Below are positions 24,445 to 34,632 of a DNA stretch of 64,000 nucleotides, one piece after another. The DNA comes from Arachnopeziza araneosa. Taxonomy: Eukaryota > Ascomycota > Leotiomycetes > Helotiales > Arachnopezizaceae. A program made the position numbers and the translations under genes. The stretch spans positions 1-64,000 of the forward strand of contig QYAI01000128.1 in assembly GCA_003988855.1 (NCBI GenBank). The letters run 5' to 3'. Position 1 is the first letter of the stretch. The number at the start of each line of letters is the position of its first letter. The notes below the pieces were generated by a model, which worked only from the letters and a program-made list of their open reading frames with translations, did not search any database and was not told where the DNA came from.

Positions 24445-25359
24445 ATGTCAACTATTGCGTCCCCTCGCGACACCTCCGTCCCAGGCAGTCGACGTATCCC
24501 CCTAATCTCGACACCCACGTCCTCCTCCCGGCCCAGCCTAGAACATCCACGTTCTACTGAAGCTTCTCCCTCACGGCTCTCTTCCTCTACATTCCCAAAC
24601 CCAGCCAAACGTAACCGCACTGCCCTACGCGAATACTACAACTTGAAGACTTCATCAACTTCAAGCACTGCCAACCCTAATTCAGTCCCAGTGCCACCGT
24701 CAGACTCATCAGACACAGCATCCATTCATGACTACTCCTCCTCCTCTCCAGTCTCCGAGCTCGACAGCAAGGACTTTAATGCTGATGAATATGTGAAAAG
24801 AGTCCTAGAGGATCAGAGTCTGACCGAGTTATTGGGAACGTATAACAGGGTGTTGGGTGATATTAGAGCACTGGATGCGGAGAGGAAGGCACTGGTTTAT
24901 GATAATTACAGTAAGCTGATCGTGGCGACGGAGACGATTGGAAGAATGAGAGGGGCGATGGAGAGGGAGGGAAGAGGAAAGGAGAATGGATTAGGAGAAG
25001 GTTTAGATAGGAGGGTGGAAGAGGTTTGGAGGAAGGCCGAAGGGTTGAGAGCCGTGGTGGGGAGGGAGGTGGAGAAGGGAAAGGAGAACGAGAAAGGTGG
25101 CTCTAAAACTCTGGAGATGGATAGCGAGAGGGAGAGAAGGAAAGCTGTGGTTGAAAGAGTGTTGGCTTGTCCTGAGAGGGTTAGAGATTTAATTACAGAG
25201 GGAAATACGGATGAGGCGAGGAGGGTTTGGATTGAGACCAGGAGCTTGTTGGAAAGATGGAAGGAGAGAGGTGTTGGTGGAGATGATGTGCTAGTTTGTA
25301 TTGAGGATGGGGATGCAGCATTAAGAGGTGAACCGGCTATAACGAATGAAAATTCGTAA
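24445..25359 (+). CDS. VPS51: Vps51, GARP tethering complex subunit
   Basis: Subunit of the Golgi-associated retrograde protein complex (Vps51-54), which tethers endosome-derived vesicles at the late Golgi. Single exon, 304 residues. Residues 1-105 are Ser/Thr/Pro-rich, with the conserved short motif NRTALREYYNL near 56-66 that lies N-terminal of the Vps51 domain in fungi. The Vps51/Exo84-like helical core begins at FNADEYVKRVLEDQSLTELL and runs through YDNYSKLIVATETIGRMRG. Then follow Glu/Lys-rich coiled-coil helices and a C-terminal VLACPERVRDLITEGNTDEA block. The start at 24445 is the first ATG of the frame. The 3' end faces NIF3 at only 90 bp, so the transcripts probably overlap. Confidence 0.85.
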   Translation: MSTIASPRDTSVPGSRRIPLISTPTSSSRPSLEHPRSTEASPSRLSSSTFPNPAKRNRTALREYYNLKTSSTSSTANPNSVPVPPSDSSDTASIHDYSSSSPVSELDSKDFNADEYVKRVLEDQSLTELLGTYNRVLGDIRALDAERKALVYDNYSKLIVATETIGRMRGAMEREGRGKENGLGEGLDRRVEEVWRKAEGLRAVVGREVEKGKENEKGGSKTLEMDSERERRKAVVERVLACPERVRDLITEGNTDEARRVWIETRSLLERWKERGVGGDDVLVCIEDGDAALRGEPAITNENS

Positions 25360-25449
25360 CATAAATTGATTTCTATATCAAAGTAAAACCGATTTATTCG
25401 GCTAGGATTCTTAACTCGGACACGTCTTCTAAACCTTCTCTCTTCCAGT

Positions 25450-26689
25450 TCAATTCCCCTCTTCCAACTTCACAATCTCATATGGATCTCCATCAGCCTT
25501 CGAAGTTTCCACGTCAAACTCAGAATCTAACTCCCACTGCTTACTCGTAGCCATCTCCTTCATCACTATCCTCATCTCCTCAACCAACTTCCCCTCCATC
25601 CTCTGCCTCAGGTAACCCCTCTCGGTATTACTATGAAATGTAGTCACCACACATTTCCCCTGTTCGATTGCAGCTAGTGCTTCATGATGGCTCAATTCAC
25701 CTGTGAATAACAAATCTACATCTAGATTATTGAGTAGTGAACCACCTGAGCCGGCACAGATCCCGACGGATTTGATGGGGTGGGAGTATTTCTCTGCGGT
25801 GCGGGAAAGGGATTGGGGGACGGCAATGCTAAGGTGTGGGAGTTGCAGGGAGGTGCTTATCAGTTGGATTATAGTCCCGAGAGGAAGGGGGGAGTCGAAT
25901 CGCACTATTCGGCCATAGCCTGCACCTTCAAAGCCCGGGACAGGTGTGGCGGCATTAATGATGGTGCGGGTGTGCGGATGGGCGGAAGACGAGGTGATTC
26001 TACATTTCACAGTTTAGTGTCAAATTCTTAGTATAGAGAGAGTGGGTGGGAGAGGGGAAAACGAAGCTTAAGGATAACTTACCCAGTTCCGGTAATAATA
26101 TCACAAAGCCAGTCGTTGATACCACCTGGTGCGGCATCAACTGCTGTGTGAGGACTATAAACACTGATTCCTTCTTGGGCTAAGCGAAGGAGTGTATGTT
26201 GCTGAGTATTTGACTGTGTAATTGATTTGAGAGGTCTGAAAATGATAGGATCTGTATAGATCAGTATCAGAAAACACTAATTATAATATGTCATGAGAAC
26301 CCACGGTATGATATTATGACCGAACTCTTAAGCTTGATAGCTTCATCTGCAACGGCCTTTGTTAGGTCAATTGTCAAAAGAGCGAGGTTTTTGAGATGGC
26401 CGGGCCGGTATGGTGCTTCGAGGAGGACTTTGGTATGTAAGTATGAGTGCATCCTAGGTGACCGAGAAGAAACTCACGGCCTGTGTTATCAAAACTACTA
26501 TCTGCTAGCTTCTCGGGATATCTTGAAAACCTGTTAGTAGATGAATCTTAGCCTTGGTGACAGAACTCACAATCGTTTTATGGCAGTCACTACAGCTGTC
26601 GTGAATGGGGAGACGGAGGGCTCGATCTTCTTTATGTTCAATGAAGACATGCTAGCTATTGATCTTCTGAAGATTCTAGGGATATTCAT
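25450..26689 (-). CDS. NIF3: NIF3-like protein (DUF34 / GTP cyclohydrolase I type 2)
   Basis: Member of the widespread NIF3 family of metal-binding proteins. Its exact function is unsettled; yeast Nif3 was found as an Ngg1p-interacting factor. The five exons 26689-26571, 26521-26478, 26427-26305, 26251-26083 and 25999-25450 give 334 residues. Family hallmarks are LYPEKLADSSFDNTGLLLEAP, split here by two introns, SYHPIIFRPLKS (metal-binding His), GISVYSPHTAVDAAPGG, GICAGSGGS, and LFTGELSHHEALAA with the second metal-binding His/Glu cluster. The acceptor of exon 2 was placed at 26521 because it gives the LYPE motif and a normal branch distance. Two in-frame Met codons exist: 26689 (followed by the Arg-rich IPRIFRRSIAS, which resembles a mitochondrial presequence) and 26650. 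Choosing between them needs transcript data. Confidence 0.88.
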
Positions 26690-27141
26690 GACATGTTGTA
26701 GCAGAATTGTAGTTAGGCGGGTTTCGAGAGTCAGGTAGGTGTCTTAGCGAGATGGTTGAATTAAGCTCCAGAAAGCTTTAAACCTCTCCTCGACATTTCG
26801 AGTCATCTTGGGCAAGCATAGTTCTGGAGCTGAGAAGCTCAACGTGAGAATCTCATGAGAGTCTAAAATTCTACTTTCAAACTTGTCTCAATATGACCTT
26901 GTAGCAATGCTATTTTCTATACTACCCGCAAATGAGATATGTCGATTATCGTCAAGATGAAAGCTAGGAAACCTTCCTGTTTTGAAATAAAAGACACGGT
27001 TTTAGTATTTCTACTGAACAGAGCTATCAAATGTTGATGTTTACTCATTAGCATAAGTGTTTGCGCGGTTTGCTTTTAACCCTAAAATTGATTTCACATC
27101 ATTTTCCCTTCAACGTCCTCCTCCAAGATCGAGTACCTTCC
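26690..27141. promoter_or_regulatory. Divergent promoter region NIF3 / BolA
   Basis: 452 bp of AT-rich DNA lie between the two divergent starts. No gene, repeat or clear binding site is visible. Confidence 0.5.
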
Positions 27142-27530
27142 ATGTCCATAATGACCGACTCCTCGGCCCCTGCAGTGACTGAAGAAGTCCTCAAGAGCAA
27201 AATAACAACCTCTTTACAAGCAACACACGTCGAAATTGAGGACATGTCAGGTCCGTTCTACCCCACCAACCCCACCATCCTACATTAACAATTACCGTAG
27301 GTGGCTGCGGTCAAGCCTACTCTGCAATCATCGTATCACCAATTTTTGAGAAGAAGACGACACTTGCGAGACATAGATTGGTTAACACCGCGCTGAAAGC
27401 AGAGGTTGCAGCTATTCATGCTTGGACCCCAAAGTGTTATACACCCGAGCAGTGGGAGAAGGTCCAGGGAGACGTTGCTGCGCCGGGGAAGGAGACGAAC
27501 CGTGAGGTGGTGAATGGAACGAGTGCTTGA
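27142..27530 (+). CDS. BolA-like iron-sulfur trafficking protein
   Basis: BolA proteins bind [2Fe-2S] clusters together with monothiol glutaredoxins and act in iron sensing (cytosol) or in late cluster delivery (mitochondria). Exons 27142-27250 and 27301-27530 give 112 residues. The fold is clear: HVEIEDMSGGCGQAYSAII, then VSPIFEKKTTLARHRLVN, and AIHAWTPKCYTPEQW, with the invariant His of RHRLVN and a candidate cluster ligand Cys in GGCGQ. There is no obvious targeting presequence, and the C-terminal TPEQW pattern favours a cytosolic Fra2/Bol2-like role, but GGCGQ also resembles mitochondrial forms. The sub-family is therefore open and no symbol is given. The intron uses an unusual donor, GTCCGT. 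It is needed to join the two halves and matches the family. Confidence 0.85.
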
Positions 27531-28720
27531 AGAGGTTGGGGTTGGAGCATAGAATGACGAAGACACAAATGATAGTCCGCTGGGGAAGAGGATGACGAAC
27601 GGTTCATGCTGGGTACGGCTGCTAGGGGTGCAGGACTACAACCAGAGTGGGGTATATGGAAGACTGAAGGCACGTTTGTGTGAAAGGTAACCGATATTTA
27701 AACTGACCTCACAGAAGTCTTAATATTTGGTAGATTGTGGCCTCAATGGCCCGAGTGATAATCTCATGAGCCTTTCACTCTTTGGTCCGTCTTGAGCAGA
27801 CATCAACTTATTGACAGCGACTCGTTTGTCAACCAAGTAAGGCGTAACCGTTTAAGTGAAGAGATTAGCTCAGCTCGTTCGCTGTGCTCAACAAGAGCAA
27901 GCCTGCTCTACTCTCCACATTAGGTTGTCCCCCCCGGATCTCATCCACAATACACCGGTTCGCCGCCAAGGCAGGGAGTCTCTAAGACTCTCGTCCATCT
28001 ACTATTTCACTTCGAGGAGATTTAGTCCTTTGTCTGACGGAAGACAGCCTCTGTTGAACTTGGTGGTTTGGATGCTCGGTATACTGGCAGAATGAATTTC
28101 ATCTCAGGAATTGGTCTTGCTCACCCGCTGAGCTATGAGACTGAATACAGCAACAGATGACATGAACAATACAATATTGTAGAACTGTTGAATGATAAGT
28201 ATGCGTACATACGATTTCAAGCTTTACTTACTGCATTTCTTGAATAAGCACTCTCTTCGGTCTCTGTCCGCGCTTCAACAAAGAGACGGCGGAGGTTTGG
28301 AAGGTTTGCCTGTGAGAATTCAATGAGCCCCATGAGAGCAATACGGAGAGGGAAGGGCTCTTCACCATGTTATTTAAATGTGTTGAGCGACCAGGTCGTT
28401 TCAAATGTTTGCATGAATATGCAAGGAAAGGGTTGGCTTCTCTAGTGGAGTGAAGCTCGGATGGAAGACCCCTGCTCGCTAGTGTCATTCGCAACACACC
28501 AGGCTGAGAAGCTGTCAACATCCAGATCACAAAGTGTATTGTCCAACAAACATATCCGACGCCGGGAACTCGAGCGCATTACCTAGAGGCATATACAGAA
28601 ATCCCGAGCGCCCTAGAAGCTACTAGCATACCAAAAACCCTCGCCAGTCTCTCCTTCACCGTCAATCAAAAACGCCGCCGGCGTATGAGGGGCACCTGAG
28701 GGTCGCCGTCTGTGTGAGTG
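27531..28720. other. Intergenic region before AP-1 beta
   Basis: 1190 bp with no convincing coding region. A minus-strand frame at 28228-28530 has no ATG start and no family resemblance. A 4-codon upstream frame (28684-28698) precedes the AP-1 beta start in its presumed leader. Confidence 0.5.
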
Positions 28721-31090
28721 ATGGCGGTAAATAGGATCAAAGGTGCCTTCCAGGCACCCCGGAAAGGCGAAACATTCGAGTTGCGAGCAGGCTTAGTCTC
28801 GCAATATGCATACGAACGGAAAGAAGCTATTCAAAAGACCATTATGTCCATGACTTTAGGCAAGGATGTCTCTGCGCTATTCCCCGACGTCCTGAAGAAC
28901 ATTGCGACGGCGGACCTGGATCAGAAAAAGCTGGTCTATTTATATCTGATGTATGTTCACAAGGACTTATACTCCGGAAGATGCAGTGGTCTAATCTGTT
29001 TCCTACAGGAATTATGCGAAATCACACCCAGACCTTTGTATTTTAGCAGTCAACACCTTTGTACAAGACTCCGAAGATCCGAATCCTTTAGTTCGGGCTT
29101 TAGCAATACGTACAATGGGATGTATCAGAGTGGACAAAATGGTGGATTACATGGAAGAACCATTACGGAAAACGCTACGAGACGAATCTCCTTACGTGCG
29201 AAAAACGGCCGCAATATGTGTGGCAAAGTTGTTCGATCTGAATCCTACTATGTGTCTTGAGAACGGCTTCTTAGAAACATTGCAAGAATTAATTGGTGAT
29301 CCGAATCCGATGGTGGTGGCCAACTCTGTTACTGCACTGGTGGAAATCAATGAGACCGCACCGGAAACAAAGGCTTTGAAAGTTACTCCCGCGACATTAA
29401 AGAAAATGCTCATGGCGCTGAACGAATGTACGGAATGGGGACGAGTCACGATTCTTACAACGTTGGCAGATTATAAAGCGCAGGATGTGAAGGAATCAGA
29501 GCATATCTGCGAAAGGGTATCGCCTCAGTTCCAACATGTCAACCCGAGTGTAGTTCTGGCTGCCGTGAAGGTAGTGTTCCTACACATGAAGAATATTAGC
29601 CAGGATCTATCAAAACAGTATTTGAAGAAGATGGCTCCACCTTTAGGTAATATCACTTCTGTTGCTTGAGATTTAGCTTACAAAACACAGTGACGCTTGT
29701 TGCATCAGCCCCAGAAGTCCAATACGTTGCTCTAAGAAATATCGATTTGTTGCTTCAATCTAAGCCAGATATCTTGAGCAAAGAGTTAAGAGTCTTCTTT
29801 TGCAAATACAACGATCCCCCATATGTCAAGCTACAAAAACTCGAAATTATGGTCCGGATAGCAAATGACAAGAACGTAGATCAGCTCTTGGCTGAACTGA
29901 AAGAGTATGCTTTGGAAGTTGACATGGATTTCGTTCGAAGAGCTGTCAAAGCTATTGGCCAAACAGCTATCAAGATTGAGAGCGCAAGTGAGAAGTGCGT
30001 CAACACTCTCCTAGACCTTATCGCTACCAAAGTCAACTACGTTGTTCAAGAAGCAATCGTTGTTATCAAAGATATCTTCCGAAAGTACCCTGGCTACGAA
30101 GGCATCATCCCAACTCTTTGCAAATACATTGACGAGTTAGATGAGCCAAACGCAAGAGGTGCTTTAATTTGGATTGTCGGCGAGTATGCCGAGAAGATCA
30201 GCAACGCCGATGAAATCTTGACTGGATTTGTTGAAGGTTTCATGGAAGAATTTACACAAGTCCAGCTACAAATCCTAACCGCGGTTGTTAAGCTCTTTCT
30301 CAAAAAGCCAGACTCGAATCAGGGATTAGTACAAAAGGTATTGCAGGCTGCCACAGCTGAGAACGACAATCCTGATATCAGAGATCGAGCATATGTTTAC
30401 TGGCGTCTTCTATCGGGTGATCTAGCTATTGCAAAAGTAAGATATAATCCCACTTTCAACGCCATTGCTAATGAATTTTAGAATGTAATCCTCTCTGACA
30501 AACCCCCCATCACCACAACTATGTCATCTCTCCCTACCCAACTTCTCGACCAACTTCTTACCGAGCTCTCTACCCTCGCCTCCGTCTATCACAAACCTCC
30601 AGAGACGTTTGTCGGTCACGGCCGCTATGGAGCGGACGCTATCCAGCATGCCGCTATCCAAGAGCAGCGTCAAAACGCAGTCGACAATCCCATCGCTGCC
30701 GCGACCATTGTTAACCCCTCTGCTCAAAATAACGCTGAAAATCTCCTTGACATCGATTTCGACGGCGCAGCGCCCGCAAGCGCAGATGTTCCTCCAAGTG
30801 GCGGCGCAAGTGGATTAGAAGGCTTGGCGGGTACACCACAACGGGTAGCAAGCCCCGCTCAAGGACAAACAGCTGGGCCAAGCAGTCTGGATGATATGAT
30901 GGGTCTATTCGATACGAATGGCAGTGGAAGCGCAGCCCCAGCTGCAGGTGGGTTTGGAGGTGGACAGAATGATCTGATGAATGGATTCGCGGGCCTGGAT
31001 CTGGGTGGAAGTCAACCGCCTCATGCGCAGACGCAATTGGGAGAGCAGAAACAGAAGGCTACGACGGAGGATTTGCTGGGGATGTTTTAG
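28721..31090 (+). CDS. APL2: AP-1 complex beta-adaptin
   Basis: Large beta subunit of the AP-1 clathrin adaptor, acting in trans-Golgi and endosome sorting. Exons 28721-28950, 29009-29646, 29691-30436 and 30482-31090 give 740 residues. The trunk starts with the conserved RKGETFELRAGLVSQ and contains YAYERKEAIQKTIM, NYAKSHPDLCILAVNTFVQD across the first splice, RALAIRTMGCIRV, and PYVRKTAAICVAKLFDLNP. The hinge after residue 600 contains LLDID, a clathrin-box type motif, plus Gly/Ala/Pro-rich segments and a closing DLLGMF. The beta-ear (appendage) domain of animal proteins is absent, as usual for filamentous fungal AP-1 beta. This feature and the trunk sequence separate it from AP-2 and AP-3 beta. 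Confidence 0.93.
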
Positions 31091-31287
31091 AGAACAGATG
31101 GGTGTTTTAGCTAGCTAGCGAAGGGCGGTACAAAAGGAATGAATTGAATGCATTTTGAGCTTCTTCTGCTTTTTCTGAATATTTGTCTTGGTATCATTTG
31201 TGATATCTCGTACAATACTTGAACATGCGTTGCAAGGTAGATATATGGGTCTTTCAATCCTTACGGACGGATTTCATCATGAGCTTA

Positions 31288-32856
31288 TCAGTCACTCTCA
31301 TCTTCGTCTCCCAACCAATCCAGTGATAATCGTGTCGACCTTGGTCTGGCAACAGGTTGCTCGCTCTCGCTCCTACTCCTCGATCTATCCTTTCCTGGCG
31401 CTTCCACGTCCTCAGCTCCATCCCCTTCGCTTTCATCATCTCTCTCCTTCTCGCCTTCATCAGCACTGCCACTCTCCTCCCTCACCTTCCTCCTTGCCAC
31501 TTCAGCCGCCTTGCGACTCCGTCTTCCACTCTCCATTCCCCAGCTCTTCTCTCCCTCCTTGACAGCATCCACCTCTGCCATCAACTCCCTCAATTCCTTG
31601 ATCTCCCTCGCTCTCGCGTCACTGAATTTGCCTTTCATCCCGATTTCGCTGAGTAGATCTTTAAGATGTTTGATCTTAGCGCGGGTATCATCGCCATATT
31701 GTTGCAGAACGATGGGCCAGATTTTTCGGATGCCGCATTTCAGGAGTTGAGATTGTAGGGTTTTGAGAGTGGCTTCATCGCCGTTTAGTTCTTTGATAGG
31801 AGGCTTGGTGGCTTTGGTCTTAGTCTTGGTTTTGGGGGAAGTGGTGTTGGCTTTTGTGCGGGACTTGCGTTTGGCTTTGGGGCCTTCGTCAATGATTACG
31901 GATTCTTCGGAGTCGGAGGCCAAGGTGGTGACGGGTACGACTTTGGATGGGGAAGAGGGTTTGAGTGAGTTGATATCGGGACTAGCTGCTTTTGGCTTGC
32001 TGATCTTCTTGGGTGTTGATTTCTCATCCTCATCCTCCTCCTCCTCCTCTTTGTCTGAGTTGAGCTTAGGCGTGACTTTAGTCTTCTTGCGTGGTACGGA
32101 CTGCTCCTCTTCCTCCTCGGGATCAGACGCAATTATCTCCTTGCTCTTTAATGGTTTAGTCGAGTTTTTCTCTGTTGGTTTCGATATTCTTCTGCGTTTC
32201 TTTGAGTTCTCTTCCGAATCTTCACTGGGCTCTTCTTCCTCTGATAACTCGTCCTCTGATTCCGAGCTGGCCTTCCTTTTAACCCCGCGCTTCACCGGCG
32301 TTCTCGTCTTTGCTTTTGCCCGTGGTTTTGACTTGCCCTTTCTTTTCGGCGCATCACTATCTCCCGAATCCCCAAATTCAGATTCCTCTGTCTCCTCTGC
32401 CGTCGATTCATCGGGCTCTGAAACATTGTCGGATTCGGATTCGTCTTCAGATGATGTCGCCGGCTTTTTCTGTTTTTTCTTAGGCGCTGCTTTTGCTGGC
32501 GCAGCGCGCTTTGTGACTTTCTTCACTGGTGTTGCCTTCTTTGGCACAGGCTTCTTCTCCTTTGTTTTAGGTGGCGGAGATAGTATCTCATCTTCTTGAT
32601 CTATGAGAGATTGCTGCGACATTGAGTTAGCATTGGACCACTCATAATATTTTATACATACAGCAAGATTTCTGATCGTATTCTTAACTCTGTCTTTCAA
32701 TTCATCGCTCTGGAGATAACCTTCTTCGAGTCCCAATTCCTTTTCAACGGTATCTCGAATGCGTTTCACAGTCAGATTGTCACGATCTGGCCCGTCAAAG
32801 ACTTCACGGACTTTTGCACTGAGAGCAAATATGATTTCTTTCTCGGTTGGTGCCAT
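31288..32856 (-). CDS. DEK-C / HIRIP3-like nuclear acidic protein
   Basis: Probable chromatin or histone-chaperone-type protein. Residues 5-65 fit a DEK C-terminal domain (helical; LTVKRIRDTVEKELGLEEGYL). The middle 300 residues are alternating Lys/Pro and Asp/Glu/Ser blocks with many nuclear-localisation-like clusters. The C-terminal third has the compact helical block LKTLQSQLLKCGIRKIW, then HLKDLLSEIGMKGKFS, resembling the conserved C-terminus of HIRIP3, an H2A-H2B chaperone. The frame is open for 522 codons. However, bases 32661-32614 form a perfect 48-bp intron (donor GTATGT, branch GCTAAC, acceptor CGCAG, phase 0) whose length is a multiple of three. Exons 32856-32662 and 32613-31288 therefore give 506 residues. 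The antisense open frame of 278 codons is a shadow of the Lys/Glu codons. Confidence 0.75.
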   Translation of the reverse strand: MAPTEKEIIFALSAKVREVFDGPDRDNLTVKRIRDTVEKELGLEEGYLQSDELKDRVKNTIRNLAVCIKYYEWSNANSMSQQSLIDQEDEILSPPPKTKEKKPVPKKATPVKKVTKRAAPAKAAPKKKQKKPATSSEDESESDNVSEPDESTAEETEESEFGDSGDSDAPKRKGKSKPRAKAKTRTPVKRGVKRKASSESEDELSEEEEPSEDSEENSKKRRRISKPTEKNSTKPLKSKEIIASDPEEEEEQSVPRKKTKVTPKLNSDKEEEEEDEDEKSTPKKISKPKAASPDINSLKPSSPSKVVPVTTLASDSEESVIIDEGPKAKRKSRTKANTTSPKTKTKTKATKPPIKELNGDEATLKTLQSQLLKCGIRKIWPIVLQQYGDDTRAKIKHLKDLLSEIGMKGKFSDARAREIKELRELMAEVDAVKEGEKSWGMESGRRSRKAAEVARRKVREESGSADEGEKERDDESEGDGAEDVEAPGKDRSRSRSESEQPVARPRSTRLSLDWLGDEDESD

Positions 32857-33892
32857 TGCGCTTCAACGAGTGCGATTTCGTTGTTGATGTGGTGTGGGGA
32901 TATCGCGTCCAAGAGGACGAGTCGCGTTGACCTTTTCTCGGCTCGGCAGTCTCTCGTCGGGACGGAACAACCCTCGGGCCGGCGTCTTCCTCTTCCTTGC
33001 TTTCCTATCTTCGACTTGAGCTAAAGCGTTACAGTATCCTCGCTTAATTCAGTAAACAAAAACAACCCCATAGAAAGCACAATCAAATCAATCTCCTCTA
33101 AATATCAATTGTCAAATAAAACGCAAGACACCCTCAGAGCTCTGGATCGATTTACCAGAAATAAACCCACCAACCCTAATGAAGAAGGGTTAATAGTAAA
33201 GAAGGTCCCGGTTAGAAGTAGGATAGACAGGTTGAGGTTTGAAGTTGTTCACGTGCTGGCATGGGCTATAGTGGAAAAGATCTGATTTATGAGAGTTTGA
33301 TTTTATTAATCGAGTGCACTGAGATCGCTTTCCAGCTCATAATTAAATCTCTCCACGTTCTAAACAGCAGTGACATCCTTCTACCAAAGATTTAGTGACA
33401 ACTCTAGTCACTAGGTTCGTACTCGACAGAGTAGCAAAGGTGGCTCTTGCATTGATGGCACACTTCCGCGAGTAGAGATTTGCACATGATATAAGAATTG
33501 TCACCATAAATTGCTGCTACCAGTTGGAGAGCTGCCTAGGCTCCTCTCTTTGTTTAGTTTTATCAAGGGGCCATATATGTGGAAGCATAAACTTGAATCA
33601 TCTTAAGTAATCCCGCAATTCTATGGCGGCTCATTTCTCAAGATTGCTCTCAGAAATTTAGAGTAAGAAATAGCCATTTCGCTGGCCTTGGAACGGGGAG
33701 CATGAAGAGCAATATAGAACAATACATATTGTTTGAGTTGAGAAAGTTGACCACCATTCTAACCATAAACGCCTCTTCCCATGCAGTACAGCCCCAATCT
33801 AAACCTTATATCATACATATGCACCGATTTCGTAGCCATACAGATTCCCTATCATAATACACCACCACCATTTAACCGTTTCTCTACCGAAT
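32857..33892. other. Intergenic region
   Basis: 1036 bp between the start of the DEK-C/HIRIP3-like gene and the 3' end of ERV1. A CACGTG core lies at 33250-33255. No gene or RNA is supported. Confidence 0.5.
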
Positions 33893-34462
33893 CTAACCAC
33901 AGCTCCCATTCTTCCAACCCGTTCTCCATCTTTCCTCCCATTTATCACAATCAAACGTTGCTTTCCCTAGTTTCTTATTCACATCGTTATGCGCCTCACA
34001 CATCCAGCGTCCAAATTCATCCCTACTTTCAGCCCGCACTTTATGCCGCTCCATATAGGTCTGAAAATCCTCCGCACATACCCAGCATGGATATAACTTC
34101 CCGAATAATCTCAAGAATTGTTTGACATCGGATTGTTGACTCGAGGAAGGAGAGTCAGGGTAAGTGGCGGTTATGGAGTGAAGCAACGTCCAGGAACTAC
34201 GGCCAAGGGCCTCTACATCTGGTGGGCAGTCTGAGGGGTAGACAGTAGCTTTCTGAGAGGACGTGGTCTTCTTAGAGCTAGCGGTGAAGTCGGCGAGTGA
34301 GGTACAAGTGCGGCAGCTGGATGGGGTTAGTTGTGCGAGCTTAGGAAGGAGGAGGGGAGCTCACGGTTTACCATCTTTGCCAAGAACCATACCCTTAGGA
34401 AGCTTTCTCGGCAGTTCTAAGGTCGCTGTAGCTGTAGAAGAGTCCCGTGTATCATCCGCCAT
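33893..34462 (-). CDS. ERV1: Erv1, FAD-linked sulfhydryl oxidase
   Basis: Mitochondrial intermembrane-space oxidase that reoxidises Mia40 and passes electrons to cytochrome c. It is also needed for cytosolic Fe-S protein maturation. Exons 34462-34365 and 34316-33893 give 173 residues (yeast 189). The shuttle pair is C34-x2-C37 in PCRTCTSL. The FAD-proximal active-site pair is C110-x2-C113 in YPCWVC. HNDVNKKLGK carries the FAD-binding His/Asn, with the structural cysteines C139 and C156. A further Cys at 172 sits next to the C-terminus. There is no cleavable presequence, as expected for a Mia40 substrate. The first 30 residues are shorter than in yeast. Its start is 170 bp from HEM4, divergently. 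Confidence 0.95.
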
Positions 34463-34632
34463 GCTTGATACTGTATTTACCTGCTCTAAAAGAAGAGTGT
34501 ACACAAAGTGGTTCAAGCCGATTTGTAACCAGAGATTATGGCGGCTAATCATCGGCAAAATATTCGCGACCGAGGTGCTTCGTTTAGGTTCAACTTCTTC
34601 GAATACATAGCAGACTGCACAATGCGACAATC
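34463..34632. promoter_or_regulatory. 170-bp divergent promoter ERV1 / HEM4
   Basis: Only 170 bp separate two divergent start codons, so the promoters overlap. On the HEM4 side a 4-codon upstream frame (34622-34636) ends in an ATGA overlap with the HEM4 start. Confidence 0.6.

Noticed and set aside
28228..28530. Minus-strand frame of 100 codons before AP-1 beta
   Set aside because: No ATG start, no splice partner, no recognisable motif.
31763..32599. Plus-strand open frame of 278 codons antisense to the DEK-C/HIRIP3-like gene
   Set aside because: Its Ser/Leu/Val-rich translation is what Lys/Glu/Asp/Ser codons give when read backwards; no start context, splice sites or family resemblance.
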